64,000 nucleotides of DNA from Chimonanthus salicifolius (taxonomy: Eukaryota > Streptophyta > Magnoliopsida > Laurales > Calycanthaceae): assembly GCA_013350335.1 (NCBI GenBank), contig CM023540.1:16869828-16933827 (forward strand). Direction: 5' to 3'. How positions within the stretch are numbered: position 1 is the first letter of the stretch; each line of letters opens with the position of its first letter. Positions 1-11,090 of this stretch are shown here, piece after piece. Below the pieces are notes generated by a model. It did not search any database, was not told the origin of the DNA, and worked only from the letters and a program-made list of their open reading frames with translations. The position numbers and the translations under genes were made by a program.

Positions 1-1
1 A

Positions 2-3000
2 ATAAAAAAAGAAGTGGTTGCAGAATATATCATACCATGTGAGTCATACACACAACAGAAGATATTCTGCAAACCTGATGAAGTGGGTAGGCTGATGCCC
101 TCTTTTTGGGATATCTTGACGGAGGCGAGGGTACAAGGGGTGCAGCTGCACAATCTGTCATCCCATGGAATATACATTCTGAATTCTGTGTTTGATCAGG
201 CCAAATACAATGACATTTTGGATTATTTGGGTGTGCAGTCTGTGAGTGATGAATGGTATGTGAGGTGCATCAAGAGCTCAAATCTGGTACTGGGTATTTC
301 TGAAGAGCTCTATTTAGAGCTGCTCTGCTTTTTGGCTGATAACTGGAACTGCCACTTTCGGAACACTGGTATCAAGAGCATATCCCTTTTGAAATATGTG
401 GATCAAGATGGAAAGCTGGCTTTGTGGAGCATCAACAGTGTGACAGAGAGCATCAACAGTCCTTATATATGCTTATCATCAGTTCCAGGTCATGCATCTT
501 GGCTAATTAACTGGAATTTGGAATTCAGATATGCTGCAAACCGACACTTTATACCTTGCAGTACACAAGAAGCTCTGAATGTATTTCCGAAAGGGGCAAC
601 GATAAGGGAGTGGCTCAAGCAACAAGCTATTATGGAGACTTTAACTGTGTATAGCTATGCTGATCTTCTTGCAAAGGCTCTACGGGGGGACAGAAAGCTT
701 GTCATTGCATTTACACACTTCTTGTTTCACTCTCTTAAAAGAAAGTATCTTTCAGAGTGGGAAGTCGCTCAGTTGTGTGACTCCATGCCTCTTGTAGATA
801 ATTATGGACTTGTGACCACACATCGGAAAAGGGTACTTGTCCCTGCAAACAACAGCAAATGGGTGGGGCTTTTGGGTTCAAACCCATGGAAAGCAGAAAA
901 TTTTGTTGAATTAGGAGAAGATTACTTGAGAGCTGGACAGTTTGCCGGCTTACAGACCGGTAAAAAGGAGCTAATGCAGTTTATGGCAACCCATGTAAAA
1001 GCGTCAGATATTCCTGACCTCTGTCCTCCTGATGCCAATTTCCATACTGTGTCCTCTCCGCTGACAAAGGAAAACACCTTTATGCTATTGGAATGGATTC
1101 GGAGCCTGAAATACAAAGGGGTGCAGATGCCTGCTAGGTTTTTGCAATGCATAAAAAATGGAAGTTGGCTGAAGACGTCGGTTGGTTACAAGCCTCCATC
1201 TGAGTCGTTCCTTTCTAGCTTGGAATGGGGAAACTTGTTGCAGGTGGGTTCCATAATGGTTGATATTCCACTGATCGATGGGGTATTTTATGACAACAAA
1301 ATACATTTGTACAATGAAGAGCTAAAAACGATAGGCGTGATGTTTGACTATGGAGAAGCATGTAATTACATTGGGAACCGTCTAATGACACTATCATCTT
1401 CTTACGGACTAACCAAAGGAAATGTGCTATCGATGCTTAACTTCATAAGATTTTTGAGGGAAAAGTTGCTATCGCCTCAAGACTTCATCAAAAGCATCAA
1501 AGAAGGTACTTGGCTGAAAACTACCACCCATGGCTCTAGATCCCCAGTCGGTTTCATTTTGTTTGATTCTGAATGGAAATTTGCCTCAGAAATCAGCAAT
1601 CTCCCCTTCATTGACAAAGAATACTACGGTGAAGAAATCCTTTCTTACAGAACTGAGCTTCAGTTACTGGGAGTTGTAGTTGGGTTTAATCAGAATTACC
1701 AACTCGTTGCAGATCATTTCCGATTGCCTTCTTCCTTCTCATTGATGGCAGCAGACAGTGTTCTTTTAATGCTGCGTTGTATCCGACATTCAAGATCATC
1801 CCAACAGCTTATTTCTAAACTGCAGGATAAGAAGTGGGTAAAGACCGATTCAGGCTACAGGTTACCCTCAGAATCTTTCCTTTTCAATAATGAATGGGGC
1901 TGCATTTTGGAGATATTCAATGGCTTTCCGTTGATTGATGAGAGCTTTTATGGAAGCAATATCAGGTTGTATACAGATGAGTTGAAGGAGCTTGGGGTAG
2001 TGGTTGGGCTTCAGGATGCATCCAAGGCAATCACTCATCGTTTCAAGGAAGCATCCAAGTCTATTTCAAGAGACAATGTTTTTGCATTGTTGGATTGTTA
2101 CAGATACTTTAAGAGAACAAAACTTGACTTCCCTCGAGATCTATTTAAGTGCATTCGTGATGAGGAATGGTTGCGAACCCGTCTTGGGTACAAATCTCCA
2201 AAAGACTCGATTCTTTTTTATGCAGAATGGGAACCCATTTCTTTAATCGCATCCCTTCCGTTCATTGATGGTGTAGATGGATACTATGGTAATCGAATCT
2301 GCGAATACAGAGATGAGCTGAAGCAATTTGGGGCTGTTGTCAAGTTTAAAGAGGGTTACAAGTTTGTTGCCACTTGTCTTAAGATCAGAAGCCCAAATGA
2401 TGTGACTCCCACTGCTGCACTTTCGTTGCTGAAATGTGTTCGAAACATGCTGGAGAAGTCTATCATCTTGCCCGAGGGCTTCATGTCAAGAATCAATCAG
2501 AAATGGTTGAAAACTGTCATGTGTTTCAGGTCTCCATGTGAGTGCATACTGTTTGATTCAAAATGGGGCTCCTTTCTGCAACGTGACGATGGTCCTTTCA
2601 TTGACGAAGCATTCTATGGTGCAGAAATTTCATCCTACCAAAAAGAACTCAAGGCAATAGGTGTTATTCTGGAAGTTGAAAATGGTTGCTCGTTGCTTGC
2701 AGCTCATATCAAATGTCATTCTCATTTTGATGCTATAAGCAGAATCTATAGGTACTTGTACGAGTTTGACTGGACGCCTGTCAAAATGGACGGTCAAGGT
2801 ATTTGGATTCCACATGGAAATGACAACGGAGAATGGGTGAACTCTGATTCTTGTGTTTTCCACGACAAGGATAATCTCTTTAGCTCGCAGTTAAATGTTT
2901 TGGACAAACACTATGACAAGAAGTTTCTCAGCTTCTTCTCCATGGCCTTTGGAGTAAGAGCGAGTCCTAATATTCATGATTACTGCAAGCTTTGGAATCA

Positions 3001-3871
3001 CTGGGAAAATCTGCATTCCCAATTAACAAGGGATGAATGTTGTGCATTTTGGTTTAATGTGGCAAAGCATTGGAATTCAAAGACAGAAAAACTTGTCTCT
3101 GGCTGTTTAAAGAAGTTGCCTGTGAACATGGGTTCTGGTGGGATTGTTCTGGTCAACAAGGAAGATGTTTTTATCCCTGATGATCTGCAGCTGAAGGATC
3201 TGTTTGACAAGGCTTCTGAAGAATCAATGTTCGCCTGGTATCCTCAGCCAAGCTTGCCGCCTCTTTCCCAGAGTAAGATATATGAAATCTTCGACAGCAT
3301 TGGTGTACGAACTATTTCTGAATCTGTTCAGAAGAGTGAACCTTCAAAATCAAATGGTTTTGATGTCAAGAAGGTGGAACCAAAGGATGCATTGATCAGA
3401 AATGGCTTGTTTAAAATTTTGCTTGCTTTTCTGGCAGATCCTTCTCTTGAAATGCCAGCAGAGAAGAGGCATCTCACTGCGAAACAGCTTCATGATGTTG
3501 TGGTGTATGAGTCAGATGAACCCATCACAGTGGACTACAGCCTTCACTTGTCATCTGGAAAGATTCTGAGTGTGAAGGCAAGCAGAATGATACGTTGGGA
3601 TAGGGACAATTCGAAGTTGTTAACCCAGAAAGTAGATAGATCATCTGGATACAAAACCATGATTGAATTCTCAACCTATTTCTGTGAAGTAATATCTGAA
3701 GGACTGTTATGGGACAAACCAGATCGAGTTGGTGAGCTGTCTGAACTTATCAAACTGGGTTGCCTTTTGGAATTTGATGAGGATGCCATTGACTTCTTGC
3801 TGAAGACTAAAAATCTGCAACTCTTCGTTGAGGATGAGGAGTTTCTGATATCTACATTGTCTTCAGACTAG
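2..3871 (+). CDS. NO VEIN/sacsin-like GHKL ATPase family protein, 3' part (copy 1)
   Basis: The frame is open from the left edge to a TAG at 3869-3871, so this is the 3' part of a longer gene. The first in-window start-like codon (GTG at 14) is not a true start. The residues resemble plant proteins annotated as histidine kinase/DNA gyrase B/HSP90-like ATPase or NO VEIN-like, which have a GHKL ATPase domain at the N-terminus (here off-window) and long helical repeats after it. Known role: the Arabidopsis NO VEIN protein is nuclear and acts in vascular development; other members are poorly studied. From about residue 385 to 930 there are five diverged ~110-residue repeats, each with a W-(L/V)-(K/R)-T start, a later E/K-W, a P-(F/L)-I-D block, YG and a G-V-(V/I) strand. 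There is no break over 1,285 codons, so it is probably functional. A broken second copy lies at 10282-15312; its C-terminal 250 residues are nearly identical to this one. Confidence 0.85.
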   Translation: MKKEVVAEYIIPCESYTQQKIFCKPDEVGRLMPSFWDILTEARVQGVQLHNLSSHGIYILNSVFDQAKYNDILDYLGVQSVSDEWYVRCIKSSNLVLGISEELYLELLCFLADNWNCHFRNTGIKSISLLKYVDQDGKLALWSINSVTESINSPYICLSSVPGHASWLINWNLEFRYAANRHFIPCSTQEALNVFPKGATIREWLKQQAIMETLTVYSYADLLAKALRGDRKLVIAFTHFLFHSLKRKYLSEWEVAQLCDSMPLVDNYGLVTTHRKRVLVPANNSKWVGLLGSNPWKAENFVELGEDYLRAGQFAGLQTGKKELMQFMATHVKASDIPDLCPPDANFHTVSSPLTKENTFMLLEWIRSLKYKGVQMPARFLQCIKNGSWLKTSVGYKPPSESFLSSLEWGNLLQVGSIMVDIPLIDGVFYDNKIHLYNEELKTIGVMFDYGEACNYIGNRLMTLSSSYGLTKGNVLSMLNFIRFLREKLLSPQDFIKSIKEGTWLKTTTHGSRSPVGFILFDSEWKFASEISNLPFIDKEYYGEEILSYRTELQLLGVVVGFNQNYQLVADHFRLPSSFSLMAADSVLLMLRCIRHSRSSQQLISKLQDKKWVKTDSGYRLPSESFLFNNEWGCILEIFNGFPLIDESFYGSNIRLYTDELKELGVVVGLQDASKAITHRFKEASKSISRDNVFALLDCYRYFKRTKLDFPRDLFKCIRDEEWLRTRLGYKSPKDSILFYAEWEPISLIASLPFIDGVDGYYGNRICEYRDELKQFGAVVKFKEGYKFVATCLKIRSPNDVTPTAALSLLKCVRNMLEKSIILPEGFMSRINQKWLKTVMCFRSPCECILFDSKWGSFLQRDDGPFIDEAFYGAEISSYQKELKAIGVILEVENGCSLLAAHIKCHSHFDAISRIYRYLYEFDWTPVKMDGQGIWIPHGNDNGEWVNSDSCVFHDKDNLFSSQLNVLDKHYDKKFLSFFSMAFGVRASPNIHDYCKLWNHWENLHSQLTRDECCAFWFNVAKHWNSKTEKLVSGCLKKLPVNMGSGGIVLVNKEDVFIPDDLQLKDLFDKASEESMFAWYPQPSLPPLSQSKIYEIFDSIGVRTISESVQKSEPSKSNGFDVKKVEPKDALIRNGLFKILLAFLADPSLEMPAEKRHLTAKQLHDVVVYESDEPITVDYSLHLSSGKILSVKASRMIRWDRDNSKLLTQKVDRSSGYKTMIEFSTYFCEVISEGLLWDKPDRVGELSELIKLGCLLEFDEDAIDFLLKTKNLQLFVEDEEFLISTLSSD
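1153..2790 (+). repeat. Five coding repeats of about 330 bp inside the NO VEIN-like gene
   Basis: Repeat units start near 1156, 1504, 1828, 2161 and 2497. Each encodes W-L/V-K/R-T, then S-P/P-P with a hydrophobic LF, E/K-W, a conserved P-F/L-I-D, F/Y-Y-G, a YxxEL segment and GVVV. DNA identity between units is low, so the duplications are old and kept at protein level. Confidence 0.7.
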
Positions 3872-4810
3872 AGACTTGCTTCTCCTGGGGACATGGTTGG
3901 ACAGGTACTAATTACATAGGTTATATTTCTCTTCTTTTGTAATACTGTTTGTTTAAACTTTGATTTGCATTTTCTTTGACAGTATCGTATATGTTGTCTG
4001 TCTAATGAAAACATGAATAGATATCGTTACAGCTGCTGCTGTAGTTAAAGAGACTCTCGATGCAGATCTTTTTCTTCTTGTTGATCAATTTACATTCGAT
4101 TTTTTTTTTTTTTGTTATTTTTCATTGGAGTTCTGCATTCTTACTGGCCATGTAGGATCCCTACAGCAGGTAGGGCAGTTTGGTGTTTTTACTGGCCGTG
4201 TAGAATTATACCTCATATCTTACAAATTTATGTTGAACCTAACCTTCCTAATGATGTAGTTGCAGTTCTAAACTTTAGAAGGAAAAGGAGGAGATTTTAG
4301 AGAACTTTAACGGGTATGACTGAGCACTGCAGAAAGTCTTAGCTGGAATTCTGGTTGCTGCATGCAAGGGAATGAGGAGCCTGACATGCTTTTGTTTTGT
4401 TTTCTTCTCTTTTAATTATCTGAAACTGGTGTGGATGATTGTATATATTGCTGGTATGGATTGTTTTGCTTTGGTTTGTTAATGGTTTGTGAATTTTTTT
4501 TTTAATTAAAAATCTACGTGGGCCCAATCCTTCATCAATGGATGAACGGTCCATATTTCACACACTATTTATCTGAAATTTATAACTTGTTTGACTGCCA
4601 CTCTAATGAAGGTAGCGCTACTAAATCCAGGATTAAAGATGATCTCTATAGTTTTCTTTGCTGGCTCCTAGTTTACACGATTAAGGGATGAAGTTTATAG
4701 ATCTCGTCTACGTGTTCCTTTTTTAATTGAGTTTTTATTTTTTTTATTTATACTTATTTTAAATGTGATTAGCAATAAGATTAAGTTAAAATCATAAAAT
4801 TAAGTAATGT
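3872..4810. other. 3' UTR of copy 1 and gene-free DNA
   Basis: The first ~180 bp match the 3' flank of copy 2 (15313-15480), so the duplicated unit included the 3' UTR. The rest is AT-rich with a T12 run near 4098. I see no gene. Confidence 0.6.
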
Positions 4811-5107
4811 GTAGCAATCCTCCCATGGGAGTTTTGTGTAACTAGACACGGGTTTTAGTGTAATGTCAATTTTACCTTTCGCCAGTGATCCCGTTAGTGA
4901 ACCGATTTATTGTTATATATGAAAAAAGCAGTTTTAGTCCAATTCACTCACCGGATCATTTGTGAACAGCAAATTGGCTTACTTACGGGATTACTTGTGA
5001 ACAGTAAATCGACTCACTTACCAGATCACTGGCGAAGGGTTAAATTGGCAGTATACTAAAATTTGTGTTTAGTTATACAAAACTCCCGTGAGAGAATTGT
5101 TGACCTG
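4811..5107. mobile_element. MITE with ~40-bp terminal inverted repeats
   Basis: The left end (GTAGCAATCCTCCCATGGGA and on) is repeated in inverse at the right end (near 5060-5107). Flanks carry a 9-bp near-identical duplication, AAGTAATGT and AAGTAATTT. A 9-bp duplication would suit a Mutator-type MITE. The interior has short repeats (GTGAACAGTAAAT-like) shared with the related element at 19233-19634. No coding capacity. Confidence 0.65.
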
Positions 5108-5789
5108 AAGTAATTTTATTACTTTTCGGCTTATCAAATGCATTCCACTCTCAATATGAAATTATTTGTGAATAAAGAGTTATGTGGAAACTAGGGTAAG
5201 TCTACATGTACCTCGGCTGCACCCTAATTTTGGGCTCAATTAAAATCCAGTAGGCCCTGGGCATTGTATTCTAAGTGCCTAACCCAGTTTCAAAGTCAAG
5301 ATCTAGGCTCAAGTTCAACCTGTAGACCTGATATACCCTTTATAATTTATTAAATAATATAGTGACAAATACAAAATCTTAATTACATAGTTCTTGATTA
5401 GTAATTTTAAACTTTAATCTTTTATATTTTTTTTAATCAGTCACAATTTTCCAATTCAAACGATAAACCATTTCTCCTCTCTTTATTACTCTATTATGGA
5501 ACTAATTTTGTTGAGTAGTAGAATTTAGAATACAGAGGTTGTTTCGATTTTTGGAATTTATTTAATTCGTAGTTCTTGATTCATGGGTTTTGGACATCAT
5601 TCATGGGTTTTGTGCATAATTAAACCTTACCGCCTTAAGAATGGTTATTGATAAGAAGATTGATTTACTGATTGATAGAAGTGAATTACTACTTGCTAAA
5701 TGGTGTACCATATATTACTTTACATTTGTTTGGCATGGGGCACTAAATAGATGGTGACAGAATTATTGTAAAGTTTTTTTCGTTAAATA
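5108..5789. other. Gene-free AT-rich stretch
   Basis: No open frame, tRNA or clear mobile element end was recognised. Confidence 0.5.
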
Positions 5790-6964
5790 TGATTAGATAA
5801 ATTATATTTTTTTAAGACTATAAAATTTAAATATTAAAATAATTTAAGCTGATCATAATTTAGAAAGTTTAAAAGGTAATTTGATTGATGTCATCAAAGT
5901 GAGTTTTGTAGATCTCATATTCAAATAAATACCTTTATGATGGATCTTGAGTCTAGGCCTAGGTGAATAGGTAATACGTCAAACATTTTGCTAGTGATAT
6001 CTTTTTTATTTATGAAAATATAGAAGGTTGGTTAATGAATTCAATCCACTCATCATCATTATCTAAGCTATTTATCTTTTGAATCTGGCGTCGATTTTTA
6101 TATTTGAATTTGATAAGTTATTTTCATGGACCATCTATCCTATCTTATGTCCGAATTCAGTCCACTAATTTAAAATAATTATAGAAACAATATGACTTAG
6201 ATGAAATACAAAACTAAAAAAGAATTTTACTCTATAAAGTAATAAGTCGAGTTGATCGATTTAATAAAAGGGTTTTAGTCAATTTAGATGTTACTTGAAT
6301 CAAATGCAAAATTCTTGTTAGATAAATCGTGCTTTTAAGACTATAAAATTTAAATAATAAAATAATTTAAATTGATCATATTTTAGAGAGTTTAAAAAAA
6401 TGGTTTGATTGGTCTAATCAAAATTCGTTTTTGTAGATCTCATATTCAAATAAATATCTTTCTGATAGATCCATCACTACCACATTTGATAGATCCCAAG
6501 TCTAAGTGTATAGGTAATACGTCAAACAACACCTTGCTAGTGATCATCTTTTCTGATAAGATATACTTATGAGCTTTTTATTTATGAAAATATAAAAGGT
6601 TGATTTAATGAATTCGATCCACTCATCATCTAAACTATATATCTTGTAAATCTCACATTGACTTTTATATTTGAATTTGACAAGTTATTTTCATAGACAG
6701 ACTACCCTATCTATACTTGAATTCAATCCACTAATTTCTTTGAATTTACGTGTGGAAAACCATGGAAAACCCAGCGTGAATTCAATCCACTAATTTACAA
6801 TAATTATAGATGCAATATGACTTTGACTAAAGGCAAAATAAAAAGACACATTTACTTTAAATTGAGATCTATTCATTAATAAGTTATAAAAGATTTTTAG
6901 TTCAATTTAGATGTTACAAAATGTAGATAAATTTGATGTTAGTTGAATCAAATGTAAAATTCTT
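5790..6964. repeat. Tandem duplication of a ~530-650 bp noncoding unit
   Basis: Unit A (about 5790-6316) and unit B (about 6317-6964) both start at AAGACTATAAAATTTAAAT-like sequence, share TGTAGATCTCATATTCAAAT and GGTAATACGTCAAAC, and end with TCTTGTTAGATA. Unit B has a ~60-bp internal insertion or duplication. Noncoding. Confidence 0.65.
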
Positions 6965-7335
6965 GTTAGATATAGCAACAGGGTCAACTTGATAGAAGTT
7001 TTTTTTTCCCTTCTCTAAAAGTTTTATTTTTATTATTTGAAGGTAACTTATCATTGACTAGAGATTACTTTTACACATAACGGTACCTAGCAAAACTAAG
7101 TCCATAATAAGTATTGGAACAAATTTATTCTAATCATGTTTTGCTAAGTTATTTTGATAAGAATGATTTAAATTATAATTAAATAATGTAAGATAATTTT
7201 GAACATTTAGATCAAAATTAAAATGTTGGTTGTGATTTGTCAAGAGTTAAATTAAGTCAATTAGACCAGCTTATACCATTTAGATCATGCTACTCATACT
7301 TGACAAGTTACATGGCATATGAGATGTTATAAAAT

Positions 7336-7405
7336 TAGTGTGGTAGTACCTTAAGGGTAGTGGACTCATCCGTGGGGGTTTTAGTAAGAGTGTGTCTGAG
7401 TTTCC
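7336..7405 (+). mobile_element. SINE copy, 5' piece, split by a hAT insertion
   Basis: The stretch TACCTTAAGGGTAGTGGACTC and the following GAGTTTCC match the 3' body of the SINE seen complete at 37854-38003 and 9558-9729. It resumes after the hAT element at 8778-8811 with TATACGT and an A-rich tail. Confidence 0.6.
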
Positions 7406-7545
7406 CAGGGCCGGCCCTAACTATAGGCGAAGTAGGCGGTCGCCTAGGGCCTCCAAATAAATAGGCCTCTCAAGACCATAAGCTCCTTTATTATATGTTA
7501 AATAGTTAATAATGCATAACCAAAGCACAAATTCATTATTGTCCA

Positions 7546-7612
7546 GTTTGGTTAGAATGGTCCCCTCATAAATATGAGGCTCGGGTTCAAATCCCAGCTT
7601 TGTATAATAATA
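7546..7612 (+). mobile_element. Possible tRNA-derived SINE head inside the hAT element
   Basis: TTGGTTAGAATGG (7548-7560) resembles a pol III box A, and GGGTTCAAATCCC (7583-7595) is a good box B at normal spacing, followed by an A/T-rich simple tail. No cloverleaf can be drawn, so it is not a working tRNA gene. Confidence 0.35.
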
Positions 7613-7700
7613 AAAAATTAAAATAATGATAGTAACAATCATAATAATAATTATTATAATCCTCATTTTATTGAGTTTAATAATTATAATAAAAAAAAAA

Positions 7701-8346
7701 ATAACTTCAATTAATAAAGAATCTTTTAAAATATAACTATCATCTAAATAAAGAGAAAGAGAAATCTATATTGAGTTGATAATTTTGAATTAAAAATAAT
7801 TTAAAGCTTTTAAAATTTGAAGAGATGAAAAAACATACCTTTATTCATTTGATCAATGTAGATTTTATTAAAAGTAATATACAAGTATAAATCATTATAA
7901 TTAATATAATTTTTAATTTTTAAAAAATATAAAAAAATTGAAAAATTAAAATAATAATAATATCTTCGTTTCAAATTAGCATTTGCATTAGTGTCGCACT
8001 CGAATATTATAAAAGAAAATAAAAAAATAATTTCAATTAATAAAAAATCTTTTAAAATATAACTATCATCTAAATAAAGAGAGAGAAATCTATATTGAGT
8101 TGATAATTTTGAATTAAAAATAATTTAAAGCTTTTAAAATTTGAAGAGATGAAAAAACATACCTTTATTCATTTGATCAATGTAGATTTTATTAGAAGTA
8201 AAATACAAGTATAAATCATTATAATTAATATAATTTTTAATTTTTAATTTTTAAAAAATATAAAAAAATTGAAAAATTAAAATAATAATAATATCTTCGT
8301 TTCAAATTAGCATTTGCATTAGTGTCGCACTCGAATATTATAAAAG
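7701..8346. repeat. Tandem duplication of ~320 bp inside the hAT element
   Basis: 7701-8015 and 8027-8346 are nearly identical, offset 326-331 bp, both ending GTGTCGCACTCGAATATT. The second copy has an extra short TTTTTAA block. High identity implies a recent duplication. Confidence 0.85.
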
Positions 8347-8777
8347 ATGCATTACCAAAAGAATGAATTACCAAATTATATAAAAAGAATAAATTGTTGT
8401 TTTCCAAATACATTAATTGCTTATAGAATAATATTGATTATACCAATTACAGTTACCTATGCAGAAATAAGTTTTCAAAGTTAAAACTGATAAAATCTAA
8501 TCTTCGGTCTACAATATTACAAGAATTATTGAATGGATTAGCTATCTTATCTATTGAAAAATAAATGTTAAAAAAACTTAAATATAGTAATTTAATTAGT
8601 AATTTTGCATCTCAAAATAAGAATAAATTTTAAATCATACTTTGTTATAAATTTGATTATGATATTTTATTTAGTTTCACACATTGTAAAAAAAAATTGT
8701 ATAATTTTATTTTTTGTGAGTATATAAAGGCCTCATCTTAAAAACTCGCCTAGGGCCCTGAAATCTCGCCGGCCCTG

Positions 8778-8811
8778 GAGTTTCCTATACGTTAATAATA
8801 ATAAAAAAAAG
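8778..8811 (+). mobile_element. SINE copy, 3' tail after the hAT insertion
   Basis: Begins with the second copy of GAGTTTCC, then TATACGTTAAT and an A-rich tail, matching the tail of the other SINE copies (GTTTCCCATACGT plus A run). Confidence 0.6.
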
Positions 8812-9557
8812 AAGTAGGAACTTACTCAGGTTGAAATCAATATAAACTTGAATTTGGATTGGATTGAATTGGGTGGATATATTTTTTTTTTTTAGGGTTG
8901 AAGATTTCATTCGGTTGATAATTGGATAGCATTGACAGAATTTTCAACTCAAGATTGAAAATTAAGTTGAGTTAGAATTGAGGGTTGGCATTGATCTCAA
9001 TCCAACTCAACTGAATTCAATTTGAGTTTTATAAATTGTAAATTTATAATATAAATGATCATGTGTTCTTTTACAGAATTATTAGCGTCGTATAATACTA
9101 TAATTTCTCTCTATTTATTTTGTGACAAAAGATTATATATATATAACTAAATATGGTTAAACTGTCTTGTGCAGTGAATTAGGGTTTTCTTTTTTAACGA
9201 TTATTGGTAAGTATCATTCAAGAAGAAGAGAAAAAAACATCCCCAAAATTAGACGAAGAGGCCCAAGAAAACGAGGCCCGAACAAGGCCCAGCTCATAGC
9301 ACTGAAGAAGAACAAAGAAAATCCAACAGGCCAGCACAAAAGACTGAATTAGCCATCTCAACCAGAAGTAAATGAGCCCACAACCAGGCCAGGCAAGAAA
9401 ACCATCAGACCGGTACATAAAAAAAACAGCTAGCCCAAACCATAGGCCCATGAAGAACAATGGCCCAACAACCCACTCCTTGATCTAGACATGAACCCAG
9501 AAGAAAGCAACCAGAAACAGACAGACATGATTCCATAAGTCAATTTAACTAAATAAT
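8812..9557. other. Gene-free stretch
   Basis: AT-rich with GGCCCA-rich segments at 9250-9480. The short open frames here show no family signature. Confidence 0.45.
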
Positions 9558-9729
9558 ACCTAGATAAGAGGCATTGTTCGAACCTCCATGACCTAATTTT
9601 AGTGTCCTCTAGAGGTAGTGGGCTCACTAGTAGGAGTTTTACACTAGATATCCCACGGTTTCCCATACGTACAATCAAAAAAAAAAAAAGAAGCAAAAAA
9701 CAAAAAAGAAAAAAAACTTAACTGAATAA
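9558..9729 (+). mobile_element. tRNA-derived SINE with 12-bp target duplication
   Basis: TAACTAAATAAT flanks it exactly at 9546-9557 and 9730-9741. It has a box-B-like GTTCGAACCTCC, then the shared SINE body (GTAGTGGGCTCACTAGTAGGA...TCCCATACGT) and a long A-rich tail. Box A is not clear, so the head may be shortened. Confidence 0.75.
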
Positions 9730-9741
9730 TAACTAAATAAT

Positions 9742-10281
9742 TTTAATTAAATTTAATTCAACTCGACTCAACGTATGTTTAATTGAATTGAGTTAGAGAT
9801 AAAAATAGGGGATGAGTTGAGTTGAGTTGAGTCGACCCCAAATCCATAGGTAAGTTGTAAAGTCGGATACTAATTACTAAACTTAGAAAATCCGAATACC
9901 TGTGAAAACGGGCGAAGCCCAGAATCCGACGAGGCAAAGAGAAGACTTCAATCGTCGTCGTGCCAGTCTTTCTCGGTAATGTCCATACATTAAACAGGCA
10001 TTCTCTTCTTTTTGGCTTTCCATCTTCCTTCCTTCTTTGCTTCTTCGCCTCCAAAAGAATCCTTCTCTTCTTATAAGACTGAGACCTCCCTGCTCTGCAA
10101 GAAAAGCAAGAAGACACCATTTCATTTCTCTTTCAGAGAACACTCTCTTGCTTTACTCTATTTCACTCTCACTCCCGTCAGTCAGTCAGTCACCGTCTTC
10201 TGTTGTTCTCAGATCGTTAGATATTACTAATTACTAGAGTGTTTCACAGTTGAATCTGAGCCGTCGATCATCACGGTAACG
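9742..10281. promoter_or_regulatory. Upstream region and likely 5' UTR of NO VEIN-like copy 2
   Basis: Lies directly before the ATG at 10282. It includes a pyrimidine-rich part (10010-10200) and four GTCA units at 10177-10192. No TATA box can be assigned with confidence. Confidence 0.3.
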
Positions 10282-10919
10282 ATGGGGACGAGGACGCCGA
10301 GAGAGCACGTGGAGGAGATAAGGAGGGTGAAGTTCTCAATCGGAGGAGAAGCGAACCCTCTGAGAGAGGATTTGCACCAGGCTGTGAAGAACCTTTCTGC
10401 TGAGCTCTATGCCAAGGACGTCCACTTCCTAATGGAGCTAATCCAAGTACACTTTTTCTTCTCTTTCTTCTTCTTGCTCCTATTTTTGGTTGGTTTGATG
10501 AAGGTGGTAGACGGCAGTCATTGTTTATGTTTTTAATGGAGTTCGGACCCTTTGATGGCTCGTAATCAAGTCCACGACTACTGTTGATCCTTTAATGAAA
10601 AAAACTACAATTTCGTTACAATATTTCTACCAAAAATTTCCAACACCATGGATTGAACTTCTTCTAAAAAGAGTGAATATTCATGATCATCATCGACGAT
10701 CATCTGATTTATCTGGGTTGACTTTAAGAATTGTCCTCCTCCATGTAACCTTATCATAATCTCTACTCTCATAACTCTACAATTCAACTTGTCTTGGAAT
10801 TTGATAGAAATGCTAGGACAATATGGCCATCATCAAGAGAAAAATGGTAAGTATGAAAAGTAATTAGAATAAAAGGAAAAGTTTGATGGAATTAAGAATC
10901 AAGAAGGTGTTTTTAAAAG

Positions 10920-11090
10920 GAAATCTTCTTGTCAAACTTTTAACAGGTAATCTCCTATTTCAGAAAGTGGGAGGTGCTAGGTTCAAACCCCCATGGTCTC
11001 ACTTAGTGTACTCTAAGTGCAATGGGAGATCGGTGGAGGTTTTGTACTGAGTTTCCTACAATTTTTCATACGTAAATTAAAAAAAAAAAT
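10920..11090 (+). mobile_element. SINE in intron 1 of NO VEIN-like copy 2
   Basis: Flanked by GTGTTTTTAAAAG (10907-10919) and GTGTTTTTAGAAG (11091-11103), a 13-bp duplication with one mismatch. Contains box B-like GGTTCAAACCCCC, the shared CATGGTCTCACTTAG body, TTTTCATACGT and an A run. Confidence 0.75.

Larger units (their letters stand above)
7406..8777. mobile_element. Nonautonomous hAT element (1,372 bp)
   Basis: Ends are CAGGGCCGGC... and ...GCCGGCCCTG (10-bp perfect terminal inverted repeat), flanked by an exact 8-bp duplication GAGTTTCC at 7398-7405 and 8778-8785. An 8-bp duplication with CAGGG ends is the hAT signature. CGCCTAGGGCC occurs just inside both ends. There is no transposase. 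The interior is AT-rich and contains a ~320-bp tandem duplication. It sits inside a SINE, so it inserted later. Confidence 0.9.

Noticed and set aside
7546..7612. Possible tRNA gene
   Set aside because: Boxes A and B are present but acceptor and anticodon stems do not pair; read as a SINE head.
7421..7666. 81-codon minus-strand frame starting with poly-Ile
   Set aside because: Arises from ATT/AAT simple repeat and a SINE-like head within a hAT element.
9167..9460. Small frames on both strands with basic composition
   Set aside because: Mirror-image low-complexity GGCCCA/GAAGAA-rich DNA; no homologue recognised.
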